Origin: Candidatus Avipropionibacterium avicola
Lineage (GTDB): Bacteria; Actinomycetota; Actinomycetes; Propionibacteriales; Propionibacteriaceae
Assembly (NCBI GenBank): GCA_018715445.1
Contig: DVLP01000224.1
Location: forward strand, 1 to 23,168
Reading direction: 5' to 3'
Length of the DNA: 23,168 nt
Within the stretch, counting starts at the first letter, position 1. Each line of letters starts with the position of its first letter. Shown one piece after another: positions 1 to 6,811 of the stretch. A program made the position numbers and the translations under genes. The notes beneath the pieces were generated by a model, which worked only from the letters and a program-made list of their open reading frames with translations, had not been told where the DNA came from and made no database searches.

Positions 1-940
1 AGGTGATCACCGAGGTCACGGTGTCGAGCGAGTCGACCTCGTCGTCGTAGACGCTCAGCAGGGAGTCGGCCGGATACTGCTCGACGTAGGGCAGGTCGAG
101 CACCCCACGGCGCGGTTGACCGGCCTCCGGCTCGGTGATCGCACCGCGACGCAGCATCTCCTGCCAGTAGGGGTCGGCGTCCAGGAGTTCCTGGCCGGAC
201 AGTGGCTGACCCTCGGCGTCGCTGGGACGGTGGGGGCTGTCCGGGCCGTAGAAGAAGCGGCCACCCGAGGCCGCCACCCGGACCGGCTCGTCGTCGATCA
301 ACCAGCCGATCAGGTCGAGGTGGTGGGTCGACTTGTGCAGGGTGAGGCCACCGGAGGCCGCCTTGGTCCGGTTCCACCGCACGAAGTAGCTCGAGCCGTG
401 GGAGGTGTCGACGTGGTACTCCAGGAGCACCTGGACGACCCGGCCGATCCGGCCCGAGCGGATCAGCTCCTTGACCTGGACATGGCGTGGTGGGTAGCGG
501 AAGTTGTGGGTCACCAGCACCCGGCCCCGACTGGCGCGTTCGAGCCGCAGCACCTCGGCGGCCTCGGCGGTCGTGGTCACCATCGGCTTCTCGGTGAGCA
601 CCTCCAGGTCGTGGGCCAACCCGTCGCGAATGTGGCCGAGGTGGGTGTGGTCGGGGGAGGCCACGATCAGGGCGTCGACCTGCTCGCCCGCCACCTGCTC
701 GCCCGCCACCAGGTCGGCCACGGTGTCGTAGCGCCGCAGGGTGGGCAGCTCGTGCTCGGCCAGCCAGGCGTTGAAGGCATCGAAGCGGGCGACGTCGGGC
801 TCGACGGCGGCGACCAGCATGGCGACATCGGTGTGGCCCTGCCCGGTGGGTGAGCCGTCCCGGTCCACGCCGAGCAGGGGGAGGGCGAAGCTGGCGACGC
901 CGCGGTTCGAGAGCCCGCACAGGGCATAACGCTTGGACAC
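1..940 (-). CDS. Gfo/Idh/MocA-family NAD(P)-dependent oxidoreductase (C-terminus outside window)
   Basis: The reading frame starts at GTG 940-938, gives about 313 residues and runs off the left edge, so the C-terminus is missing. The N-terminus (SKRYALCGLSNRGVASFA) is a Rossmann beta strand plus nucleotide-binding loop. Further in are DALIVASPDHTH and the family signature LTEKPMVTT, whose lysine is the usual catalytic residue, then THNFRYPP. Members oxidise or reduce sugars and cyclitols, or act on glycosides through an NAD-bound redox step. A GGAGG ribosome site lies at 949-945, 4 bases before GTG; the nearby ATG at 952 is out of frame. The gene diverges from an esterase gene and shares a 107-bp control region carrying a putative LacI-type operator. 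The exact substrate cannot be read from the sequence; a sugar is likely given the neighbours. A perfect 15-bp in-frame duplication lies at 680-709. Confidence 0.93.
   Translation of the reverse strand, partial: MSKRYALCGLSNRGVASFALPLLGVDRDGSPTGQGHTDVAMLVAAVEPDVARFDAFNAWLAEHELPTLRRYDTVADLVAGEQVAGEQVDALIVASPDHTHLGHIRDGLAHDLEVLTEKPMVTTTAEAAEVLRLERASRGRVLVTHNFRYPPRHVQVKELIRSGRIGRVVQVLLEYHVDTSHGSSYFVRWNRTKAASGGLTLHKSTHHLDLIGWLIDDEPVRVAASGGRFFYGPDSPHRPSDAEGQPLSGQELLDADPYWQEMLRRGAITEPEAGQPRRGVLDLPYVEQYPADSLLSVYDDEVDSLDTVTSVIT
680..709. repeat. Perfect 15-bp tandem duplication inside the oxidoreductase gene
   Basis: The unit CTGCTCGCCCGCCAC occurs twice back to back (680-694, 695-709). On the coding strand it reads VAGEQVAGEQ, so the frame is kept and five residues are repeated between the nucleotide-binding domain strands. 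Confidence 0.95.
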
Positions 941-976
941 GTGTCCTCCATGGAACTGGGTGCGTGTGGCCCCCTC

Positions 977-982
977 ACCGTA
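977..982 (-). promoter_or_regulatory. Candidate -10 box for the oxidoreductase gene
   Basis: Read on the minus strand this is TACGGT, matching the actinobacterial TANNNT pattern. Transcription would start near 970, leaving a leader of about 30 bases that contains the GGAGG ribosome site at 949-945. No clear -35 hexamer is present; the TGCAAT-rich putative operator occupies that place. Confidence 0.4.
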
Positions 983-992
983 CCGCAAACAG

Positions 993-1017
993 ATTGCAGA
1001 TTGCAGCAACGGTTGAC
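993..1017. promoter_or_regulatory. Candidate LacI-type operator in divergent promoter region
   Basis: Two abutting ATTGCAG heptamers (993-999, 1000-1006) are followed by CAACGGTTG, a perfect 9-base dyad (1007-1015). The stretch ATTGCAGCAACGGTTG recurs, with one base missing and one changed, as ATTGCAGCACGATTG before the deaminase gene at 4063. It overlaps the TTGACA box of the esterase promoter and lies just upstream of the -10 of the divergent oxidoreductase, so a bound protein could block both. The LacI-family regulator encoded at 3057-4037 is the obvious candidate binder; this is inference. Confidence 0.55.
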
Positions 1018-1041
1018 ACGGGTTGGGGTGACGGCAAGGAT
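1013..1041 (+). promoter_or_regulatory. Candidate promoter of the esterase gene
   Basis: A perfect TTGACA -35 box (1013-1018) is followed after 17 bases by AAGGAT (1036-1041), a partial -10 match. ATG lies 6 bases later, as expected for a leaderless mRNA. AAGGA (1036-1040) could instead be a ribosome site with 7-base spacing, so the two readings compete. Confidence 0.5.
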
Positions 1042-1047
1042 CCTGTC

Positions 1048-2955
1048 ATGCAGGGATTTGGCCCCAACCTCGACGGCTATGCCGATCCGCAGATCGACCT
1101 CGAGCGCTACGTGCAGCGTCGCACCCAGGAATGGATCGCACACTGGCAGGCCCGCGACAGTGACGATCCGGCGACCATCGCCGCCCACGGGGAGCGGGTG
1201 CGCCGGGCCGTGCTCGACGGGGTCGGCGGCCTGCCGCAACGCCCGGCGGAACCACCCGAGCTCACCGTGGTCGCCACCACCGAGCTTGGCCCGGGGCGAC
1301 CGACGATCGACCGCGTCACCTTCGAGTCACTGCCCGGTGTGGTGGTCACCGCCACCCTGTATCGCCCGGTCGGGGTGGACGCCGACCATCCGGGACCGGC
1401 AGTGCTGTTCGCCCACGGGCACTCCTTCGAGGCCAAGGGGGCACCGCACTACCAGAGCGCCTGCCAGATGTTGGCCGACGCCGGGTTGACCGTCCTGGCG
1501 GTGGATCCCTGCGGTCAGGGGGAGCGCGTGCTGGTCCCCGATCCGGTCGAGGAGGACACGTGGACCTGGGGGGTGGGGGAACACCTGCGTACCGGGATGT
1601 CGGCCTGGTGGGCCGGACACTCCCTGATGCGCTGGATGGTCACCGACCTGATGGCCGGGGTGGACGTGCTGTGTGCCCTGCCCCAGGTCGATCCCGCACG
1701 GATCGGCATGACCGGCGCGAGCGGCGGCGGCACCCAGACCACCATCATGATGGCGCTCGAACCGCGCCTTGCGGCGGCCGCGCCGGCGACCTACGTCACG
1801 AGCCGGGCCGCTTACCAACGGACCGGCCAGATCCAGGACGGGGAGCAGCACCTGCTGTCCGGTACGGCCCGGGGCGTCGACCACGCCGACCTGCTGATCG
1901 CCTTCGCCCCGAAGCCGGTCCGGGTGCTGGCAGCGGCCTGGGACTTCTTCGTACCGGAGGGGACACAGCAGGCCATGGAGCGCGCCGAGCGGGCCTATGC
2001 GGGCCTGGGTGCGCTCGACGCGGTGTCGATGGTCGTCGACGACACCATCCATGCCTACTCGCCCGGCCTGCAGCGCGCCGCCACCGAGTTCTTCTGCGAC
2101 ACCTTCGACCTGCCGGCGCCGACCCGGTTCGAGACCGCGCCACTGCCGAACGATGAGCTGGCGGCCACGACCTCGGGGCAGGTGATCGGCGACGATCCGG
2201 CCACCGTGACGGTCATCGACCTGGTCAACCGCGAACTCGATGCGCTGGCGGCACCGGCCGATCCGACGGCCTGGCTGGCCGAACGGGTCTTCGCCGATCG
2301 CCAGCTGCCTCCCGGCGACCATGTTCGCTGGATCGGCACTGCGGACGAGCCGCACCTGTTCTGGAATGCCGAGACCGACCTGTGGGGGGCCGGGGTCCTG
2401 CTGGATCCGAGTGGGCCCGGTGATCCGAGCGCGCCGGAAGAGGGGGGAGCGGTCCCGCTCACCCTGGTGCTGCTCCCCGACGGGACGGCCACTCCGGACG
2501 CCACCGCCGTCCTGCCACCGGCCGGCGCCGGACCGCGCGTGGTGCTCGACCTGCGGGGGACCGGGGCATTGGCGGCGCGGCAGCGCAGCGGTGAGCGTGA
2601 CTCGCTGCGTGGTCACGACTACAAGTTGCTCTGTGACCTGCTCTGGTTGGGCGACAGCCTCGCTGCCGGGCGCGTCTTCGACCTGTGTCGGGCGATCGAC
2701 GTGCTGACCGCCGACCGCGAGCTGCGGCGACGCTGGCCGGGTCTGGGAGAGGACTCCCCGGTGGAGCTGGTGAGCGTGGGGCGGCTGTCGCGCTGGTACG
2801 CCGAGTTGGCCGCCCGGGTCCATCCTCGGATCAGAGCCGTCCACCACGACGGTGCCGAGGTCTCCTCGATCGTCCCGGTGATCCGGTCGGCGTCGTGGGT
2901 CGAGGACGGCGACTCCTGGCAGGGACTCATCCCGGGAGCGGCCGGACTGCTCTGA
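1048..2955 (+). CDS. Alpha/beta hydrolase, acetyl-xylan-esterase-like
   Basis: A 635-residue protein starting at ATG 1048, chosen because TTGACA-N17-AAGGAT lies directly upstream and an in-frame extension would cross the divergent control region. The first half is an alpha/beta hydrolase: FAHGHSFEAKG (oxyanion region, about 121-131), the nucleophile elbow GASGGG with Ser225, Asp299 in AAWDFF and His335 in DDTIHAY form a plausible catalytic triad. The C-terminal ~280 residues form a second, weaker domain of the sort seen in large acetyl-esterase-like hydrolases of sugar-degrading bacteria. No signal peptide is visible, so it should act in the cytoplasm, perhaps removing acyl esters from imported glycans. 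It lies 101 bp before the LacI regulator. Substrate is inferred from context; a peptidase or dienelactone-hydrolase-like activity is possible. Confidence 0.88.
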   Translation: MQGFGPNLDGYADPQIDLERYVQRRTQEWIAHWQARDSDDPATIAAHGERVRRAVLDGVGGLPQRPAEPPELTVVATTELGPGRPTIDRVTFESLPGVVVTATLYRPVGVDADHPGPAVLFAHGHSFEAKGAPHYQSACQMLADAGLTVLAVDPCGQGERVLVPDPVEEDTWTWGVGEHLRTGMSAWWAGHSLMRWMVTDLMAGVDVLCALPQVDPARIGMTGASGGGTQTTIMMALEPRLAAAAPATYVTSRAAYQRTGQIQDGEQHLLSGTARGVDHADLLIAFAPKPVRVLAAAWDFFVPEGTQQAMERAERAYAGLGALDAVSMVVDDTIHAYSPGLQRAATEFFCDTFDLPAPTRFETAPLPNDELAATTSGQVIGDDPATVTVIDLVNRELDALAAPADPTAWLAERVFADRQLPPGDHVRWIGTADEPHLFWNAETDLWGAGVLLDPSGPGDPSAPEEGGAVPLTLVLLPDGTATPDATAVLPPAGAGPRVVLDLRGTGALAARQRSGERDSLRGHDYKLLCDLLWLGDSLAAGRVFDLCRAIDVLTADRELRRRWPGLGEDSPVELVSVGRLSRWYAELAARVHPRIRAVHHDGAEVSSIVPVIRSASWVEDGDSWQGLIPGAAGLL

Positions 2956-2988
2956 ACGAGTCGCACGGTCTTTCAACGAGTCGCACGG
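2955..2988. repeat. 14-bp direct repeat, 20-bp period, upstream of lacI-family gene
   Basis: AACGAGTCGCACGG occurs at 2955-2968 and again at 2975-2988, separated by TCTTTC. The first copy begins on the last base of the esterase stop codon. The 20-base period is close to two helical turns, which suits paired protein binding; it may also be a chance slippage product. It does not match the ATTGCAG element. Confidence 0.85.
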
Positions 2989-3056
2989 GCGCCGCGGATG
3001 CGCAACACTGGTGCCCTGCCGATCCCCGCAGGTCCCGTACCGAAGGAGGGCCCCAC

Positions 3057-4037
3057 GTGGCTGTCACCCTGGCCGACATCGCCGGCGAACTCGGGCTGTC
3101 GACATCGACCGTCTCGCGAGCGTTGTCGAACCCGGACCTGGTCAACGACGCCACCCGGGAACGGGTCCAGGAAACGGCGCGCAAGCTGGGGTATGCCGGT
3201 CCCGGACTCGGTCGGCCCAGGGCCAACGCCGGGCGCGGGGTGATCGGGATGATGGTGCCCGACATCGTGAACCCGTTCTTCCCCCCGATCATCAAGGCGG
3301 CCCAGTCCCGGGCGCTGTCGAAGGGGCGGGCGATCATGCTCGCCGACCTGGACGAGCATCCCGATGACGAGCTCGGCCTGGCGCGGCTGCTGCGCGAGCG
3401 GGTCGACGGGCTGATCATGGTCTCGCCGCGTGCCTCCGACGAGGGCTTGGCCGAGTACGCCGAACTCGCCCCGGTGGTCTTCGTCAATCGCCTGGTCGAC
3501 GGGCTGCCGAGCGTGGTGATCGACAACGCCGACGGGATGTACGAGGCCGTGGAGCACCTGGCGGCGTTGGGGCACCAGCGGATCGGCTACCTCAACGGAC
3601 CCCGGCGCTCCTGGTCGAACCGGATGCGGCGCGATGCCGTGGTCGCGGCAGCCGAATCGCTCAAGGTCGAGCTCGAGGAGTTCGGGCCGTTCGAGCCGGA
3701 GGTGCAGTCCGGGGTCCGGGCGGCCGACCTGGTGGTCTCGGCCGGTGTCACCGGGGTGATCGCCTATGACGACATGATCGCGCTCGGGGTGATGGTGCGC
3801 CTGGCCGAGCGGGGGCTGCGGGTCGGTCCCGATGTCAGTGTGCTCGGCATCGACGATGCCCCGATGGCCGGGATGGCCTATCCGGCGCTGACCACCGTCC
3901 ACGTCCCCGGCGTCGAGGCGGGACGGATCGCGGTCGACACCGTGCTCGACCAGATCGAGGGCCACCACACCGGGCGGCTGGTACGCCGCCTCGACACCCG
4001 TCTGGTGATCCGCAGCTCGACCCAGAGCCCCGCCTGA
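3057..4037 (+). CDS. LacI-family transcriptional regulator
   Basis: A 326-residue repressor starting at GTG 3057, with AGGAGG at 3044-3049 and 7-base spacing. Residues 3-24 (VTLADIAGELGLSTSTVSRA) are the LacI helix-turn-helix, followed by a hinge to about residue 60. The rest is the periplasmic-binding-protein-like effector domain, including MMVPDIVNPFFPPI, the VVIDNADGMYEAVEHLAALGH stretch and VSVLGIDDAPMA. Such proteins bind sugars or sugar phosphates and release DNA. It sits between the esterase and deaminase genes, both preceded by the ATTGCAGCA element, so it probably represses the island; an amino sugar or its phosphate is the likely inducer, by inference. A 14-bp direct repeat upstream could serve autoregulation. 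Confidence 0.95.
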   Translation: MAVTLADIAGELGLSTSTVSRALSNPDLVNDATRERVQETARKLGYAGPGLGRPRANAGRGVIGMMVPDIVNPFFPPIIKAAQSRALSKGRAIMLADLDEHPDDELGLARLLRERVDGLIMVSPRASDEGLAEYAELAPVVFVNRLVDGLPSVVIDNADGMYEAVEHLAALGHQRIGYLNGPRRSWSNRMRRDAVVAAAESLKVELEEFGPFEPEVQSGVRAADLVVSAGVTGVIAYDDMIALGVMVRLAERGLRVGPDVSVLGIDDAPMAGMAYPALTTVHVPGVEAGRIAVDTVLDQIEGHHTGRLVRRLDTRLVIRSSTQSPA

Positions 4038-4057
4038 AACCAGGTTGCAGTCCGCCG

Positions 4058-4086
4058 CTGACATTGCAGCACGATTGCAGTAGAGT
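4058..4086 (+). promoter_or_regulatory. Leaderless-type promoter of the deaminase gene
   Basis: CTGACA (4058-4063), 17 bases, then TAGAGT (4081-4086), then 7 bases to ATG 4094. No Shine-Dalgarno sequence lies between, so the transcript likely begins at or next to the start codon. The spacer is filled by the ATTGCAGCA element. Confidence 0.65.
4063..4080. promoter_or_regulatory. Candidate LacI-type operator within the promoter spacer
   Basis: ATTGCAGCACGATTGCAG carries two ATTGCAG heptamers, giving a TGCA-N7-TGCA dyad. A third TTGCAG hexamer lies at 4045-4050. The core resembles that at 1000-1015. Its position between -35 and -10 suits direct repression. Confidence 0.55.
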
Positions 4087-4093
4087 CCGGGCC

Positions 4094-4897
4094 ATGACTT
4101 CTGACACCTCTGCTGCCCAGGTCGATCCGGTCCGTACCCTCACCGCCGGGGACCTCTCGGTCCGTGCCCACACCAGCGCCGAGGCGATGGGACGCGATGC
4201 CGCCCGTCAGGTGGCTGAGGTGCTGCGGGCGACGATCGCGGAGAAGGGTTCGGCCCGGGCCATCCTGGCCACCGGCAACTCCCAGTACCCGCTGATGGAC
4301 GCTCTCGCCGCTCACCGCGAGGAGTACGGGATCGACTGGAGCAAGGTCACCGCCTTTCACATGGACGAGTACGTCGGGATCGACGCCGACCACACCGCCA
4401 GCTTCCGTCGCTGGATGCGCGAGCGGGTCGAGCAGCGACTCGGCGTGGGCGTGATGAACTACATCAACGGTGACTCCGGCGATGCCGAGGCCGAGTGCGC
4501 CCGCTACGAAGCCCTGCTGCGCGAGGCCCCCATCGACCTGACCTGCATGGGGATCGGGGAGAACGGCCACCTGGCCTTCAACGAGCCCCATGTCGCCAAG
4601 TTCGACGACCCGCGATGGGCCAATGTCATCACCCTGGACGAGACCTCCCGCAACCAGCAGGTCGGCGAGGGCCACTTCCCGGACTTCGACGCCGTACCCG
4701 CCGAGGCGATCTCGCTGAGCATCCCCGCGCTGCTGTCGGCCAGCACCGTGGTGGTCTGCGTCCCGGAGGCCCGCAAGGCCGATGCCGTGCACGCCACCCT
4801 GAACGACGAGATCAGCACCGCCTGCCCCGGCACGATCCTGCGACGTGCCCCGCAGGCCACCCTGTACCTCGACAACGAGTCCTCGGCCCGGATCTGA
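4094..4897 (+). CDS. nagB: Glucosamine-6-phosphate deaminase-like isomerase (NagB family)
   Basis: A 267-residue protein, the usual NagB length. Start ATG 4094 is fixed by the promoter TAGAGT 7 bases upstream; an upstream TTG in frame would lie inside the operator. FHMDEYVG (88-95, Asp91 and Glu92) and GIGENGHLAFNEP (153-165, His159 and Glu164) are the sugar-phosphate binding and ring-opening motifs of the family. NagB converts glucosamine-6-phosphate to fructose-6-phosphate and ammonia in the cytoplasm; relatives act on galactosamine-6-phosphate. The residue matching catalytic Asp141 of the Escherichia coli enzyme is Asn157, a change also seen in other NagB-like proteins. With a GH109-type gene next door, a galactosamine-6-phosphate substrate is possible. 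It lies 33 bp upstream of that gene, probably in one transcript. Confidence 0.9.
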   Translation: MTSDTSAAQVDPVRTLTAGDLSVRAHTSAEAMGRDAARQVAEVLRATIAEKGSARAILATGNSQYPLMDALAAHREEYGIDWSKVTAFHMDEYVGIDADHTASFRRWMRERVEQRLGVGVMNYINGDSGDAEAECARYEALLREAPIDLTCMGIGENGHLAFNEPHVAKFDDPRWANVITLDETSRNQQVGEGHFPDFDAVPAEAISLSIPALLSASTVVVCVPEARKADAVHATLNDEISTACPGTILRRAPQATLYLDNESSARI

Positions 4898-4930
4898 GAC
4901 GGGCCACGCTCTCGGCGCGAGTAGGGAACA

Positions 4931-6280
4931 GTGACGCGCATGAGCTCCGTCGATCTCACCAACGCCGCTGCGGCCGCTGCCGCCCCCTTCGAGGATCGGC
5001 CCCGCCCCGCGGGCGCCCAGTCGGTGCGCCACCTGCGCTTCGAGCCCCGCGACCAGGTCCGGATCGGCCTGATCGGCACCGGCGTCCGTCAGGGTGGGCT
5101 GGTCCGAAGCCTGGCCCCGGTGCCCAACGCCGAGGTGGTGGCCATCGCCGATCCGGCCCCCGAGGCGGCCCGGTCGATGGTCGAGCGACTCGTCGACCTC
5201 GGCAAGCCCGAGCCTGCGGTGCACACCGGTGATGACGCCGTCGACGACCTGCTCGGACGTGATGACGTCGACCTGGTGCTGATCGCGACGCCGTGGACCA
5301 GCCACACCCCGCTGGCGGTGCGGGCCATGAAGGCCGGCAAGCATGTCGGCCTCGAGGTCCCCGCAGCGGTCACCATGGAGGACTGCTGGGACCTGGTCGA
5401 TGCCAGCGAGCAGACCCAGCGCCACTGCGTGATCCTGGAGAACTGCTGCTACGGCCGTACCGAGCTGTTCGCCCTCAACCTGGTCCGGGCCGGTGCGCTG
5501 GGGCAGTTGTTGCACGCCGAGTGCTCCTACACCCACGACCTGCGCGACATGCTGACCAAGGACCAGCCGTGGCGGCGCCAGGCTCACATCGACCACGACG
5601 GCAACCTGTACCCGACCCACGGGCTCGGTCCGGTCGCCTCGTACTTCGACATCAACCGTGGAGACCGCTTCACCCGGTTGGTCTCGATGGGCTCGCCCAG
5701 CCTCGGCCTGCAGGAGTACCGCGCCAAGCACGTGCCCGAGGGTGATCCTCGCCACGACGAGGACTACCGCTGTGCCGACATCAACACCTCACTGATCCAG
5801 ACCGAGCAGGGTCGCAGCATCGTGCTGCAGCACCAGGTGGTCGGACCACGCCCGTACGACCGGCGCAACCAGGTCGTGGGCACCAACGGGATCTTCACCG
5901 ACTACCCGCCCCGGATCTTCCTCGAGGAGGACCCGGTGCACGGCACCGTGAACGGCAATGCCGGAGCCCGTGGCGGCGGCCACGTCGAGTACAGCGAGAT
6001 CGATCCGTACCTGGACGCCTGGGAGCACCAGCTGTGGAGCCAGGAGCACGAGGCGGCGCGCAAGTCCGGTGGTCACGGCGGGATGGACTACCTGATGCTG
6101 CTGCGGCTGGTCGAGACCATGCGGGCCGGCGAGGTCCCTGAGATGGACGTCTACGACGCCGCCGCCTGGTCGGCGCCGACGCCGCTCAGCGAGTGGTCGG
6201 TCGCCAACGCGAACGCACCGGTCGACTTCCCCGACTTCACCCGCGGGGACTGGGCCGAGAAGCGGTCCGGGATCAACTGA
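4931..6280 (+). CDS. GH109-type Gfo/Idh/MocA protein (alpha-N-acetylgalactosaminidase family)
   Basis: 449 residues. After a low-complexity N-terminus comes the NAD-binding loop IGLIGTGVRQGG (45-56). The following stretches are typical of glycoside hydrolase family 109 rather than simple dehydrogenases: EVPAAVTMEDCW with Glu142, ENCCYG with Tyr174, NLYPTHGLGP with Tyr227 and His230, then GGHGGMDYLMLLRLVE, DVYDAAAWSAPTPLSEWS and PDFTRGDW at the C-terminus. GH109 enzymes cleave alpha-linked N-acetylgalactosamine using tightly bound NAD and a transient C3 oxidation. No signal peptide is apparent, so the substrate would be imported. The start is unclear: GTG 4931 lies 3 bases after AGGGA, ATG 4940 lies 12 bases after it. 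Substrate linkage cannot be told from sequence. Confidence 0.92.
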   Translation: MTRMSSVDLTNAAAAAAAPFEDRPRPAGAQSVRHLRFEPRDQVRIGLIGTGVRQGGLVRSLAPVPNAEVVAIADPAPEAARSMVERLVDLGKPEPAVHTGDDAVDDLLGRDDVDLVLIATPWTSHTPLAVRAMKAGKHVGLEVPAAVTMEDCWDLVDASEQTQRHCVILENCCYGRTELFALNLVRAGALGQLLHAECSYTHDLRDMLTKDQPWRRQAHIDHDGNLYPTHGLGPVASYFDINRGDRFTRLVSMGSPSLGLQEYRAKHVPEGDPRHDEDYRCADINTSLIQTEQGRSIVLQHQVVGPRPYDRRNQVVGTNGIFTDYPPRIFLEEDPVHGTVNGNAGARGGGHVEYSEIDPYLDAWEHQLWSQEHEAARKSGGHGGMDYLMLLRLVETMRAGEVPEMDVYDAAAWSAPTPLSEWSVANANAPVDFPDFTRGDWAEKRSGIN

Positions 6281-6285
6281 TCCCG

Positions 6286-6315
6286 GTCAGTGTTGGGCCA
6301 GTCAGTGTTGGGCCA
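6286..6315. repeat. Perfect 15-bp tandem duplication at the end of the DUF2505 gene
   Basis: GTCAGTGTTGGGCCA occurs at 6286-6300 and 6301-6315. The second copy holds the last codons and stop of the minus-strand DUF2505 gene; the first lies just beyond, so the stop region is duplicated without changing the protein. Confidence 0.95.
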
Positions 6316-6775
6316 ACCAGTCCTTGCCGACGTCCTCCTGGATCTTCAGGCCCTCCAGGATGGCCGGCGCTGCCGACTGCTCCAGCTTCTTGCCCAGCAA
6401 GGGGATGTTGACCTTCAGGTCGGCGGCCACCGACACCACCGAGCCCGCCCCGCCGGGTGCCAGTGAGGCGGTGCCGGTCATGGTCATCGGCTGGCCGGGG
6501 ACGGAGAGGGTGAGGCGAGCCGTGCGGGCACCCTGCGGGTCCGCGTCGCCCCAGGCCACCTCCTCGACGATCGTCAGGCTCGCCCCGGTGAACTTCCGGG
6601 CCTGCTCCGGAGCCGGCAGCTCACGGCGACTGCGCGTGGTGCTGCCCTGGACCGAGCACTCGTACGAGAGGGCGTGGCTGGCAACGCAGACCTGCTCCAG
6701 GTAGCCCTGGTCGGTGAGCATCGTGAAGACCTGCTCAGGCGTGGCGGCGAACTCGGCGCGCGAGGTGATGTCCAT
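6302..6775 (-). CDS. DUF2505 family protein (SRPBCC-like lipid-binding fold)
   Basis: 157 residues starting at ATG 6775, which has GGAAGGA at 6790-6784 with 8-base spacing; ATG 6784 in the same frame overlaps that site and is less likely. The N-terminus MDITSRAEFAATPEQVFTML and the later DLKVNIPLLGKKLEQSAAPA match my memory of the actinobacterial DUF2505 family, thought to have a helix-grip fold like polyketide cyclases and START proteins. No function is known. The gene is convergent with the GH109 gene and divergent from the NAD-glutamate dehydrogenase, with only 36 bp between start codons, so its promoter must overlap the other gene's start. Confidence 0.85.
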   Translation of the reverse strand: MDITSRAEFAATPEQVFTMLTDQGYLEQVCVASHALSYECSVQGSTTRSRRELPAPEQARKFTGASLTIVEEVAWGDADPQGARTARLTLSVPGQPMTMTGTASLAPGGAGSVVSVAADLKVNIPLLGKKLEQSAAPAILEGLKIQEDVGKDWLAQH

Positions 6776-6799
6776 GGCCCACATCCTTCCATGTCGGGT

Positions 6800-6805
6800 T
6801 AGGGT
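6800..6805 (+). promoter_or_regulatory. -10 box for leaderless glutamate dehydrogenase mRNA
   Basis: TAGGGT is followed by 6 bases and then GTG 6812, the geometry of actinobacterial leaderless transcripts. No Shine-Dalgarno sequence precedes the start, and no good -35 is visible. The same hexamer and spacing occur at 14145. Confidence 0.6.
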
Positions 6806-6811
6806 CGTGGT

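Noticed and set aside
116..853. Long plus-strand open frame of 245 codons
   Set aside because: It is the mirror of the minus-strand oxidoreductase, with Gly/Val/His-rich composition and no domain; the minus-strand frame has clear family motifs.
4551..4589. Asn157 of the NagB-like protein in place of catalytic Asp141 of E. coli NagB as a sign of inactivity
   Set aside because: As I recall, other active NagB proteins (for example in Bacillus) have Asn in this GxGxNGH motif, so it is not evidence of loss of function.
6776..6811. Shine-Dalgarno site for the glutamate dehydrogenase
   Set aside because: No AGGAG-like sequence lies at suitable distance on the plus strand; TAGGGT 6 bases before GTG fits a leaderless start better.
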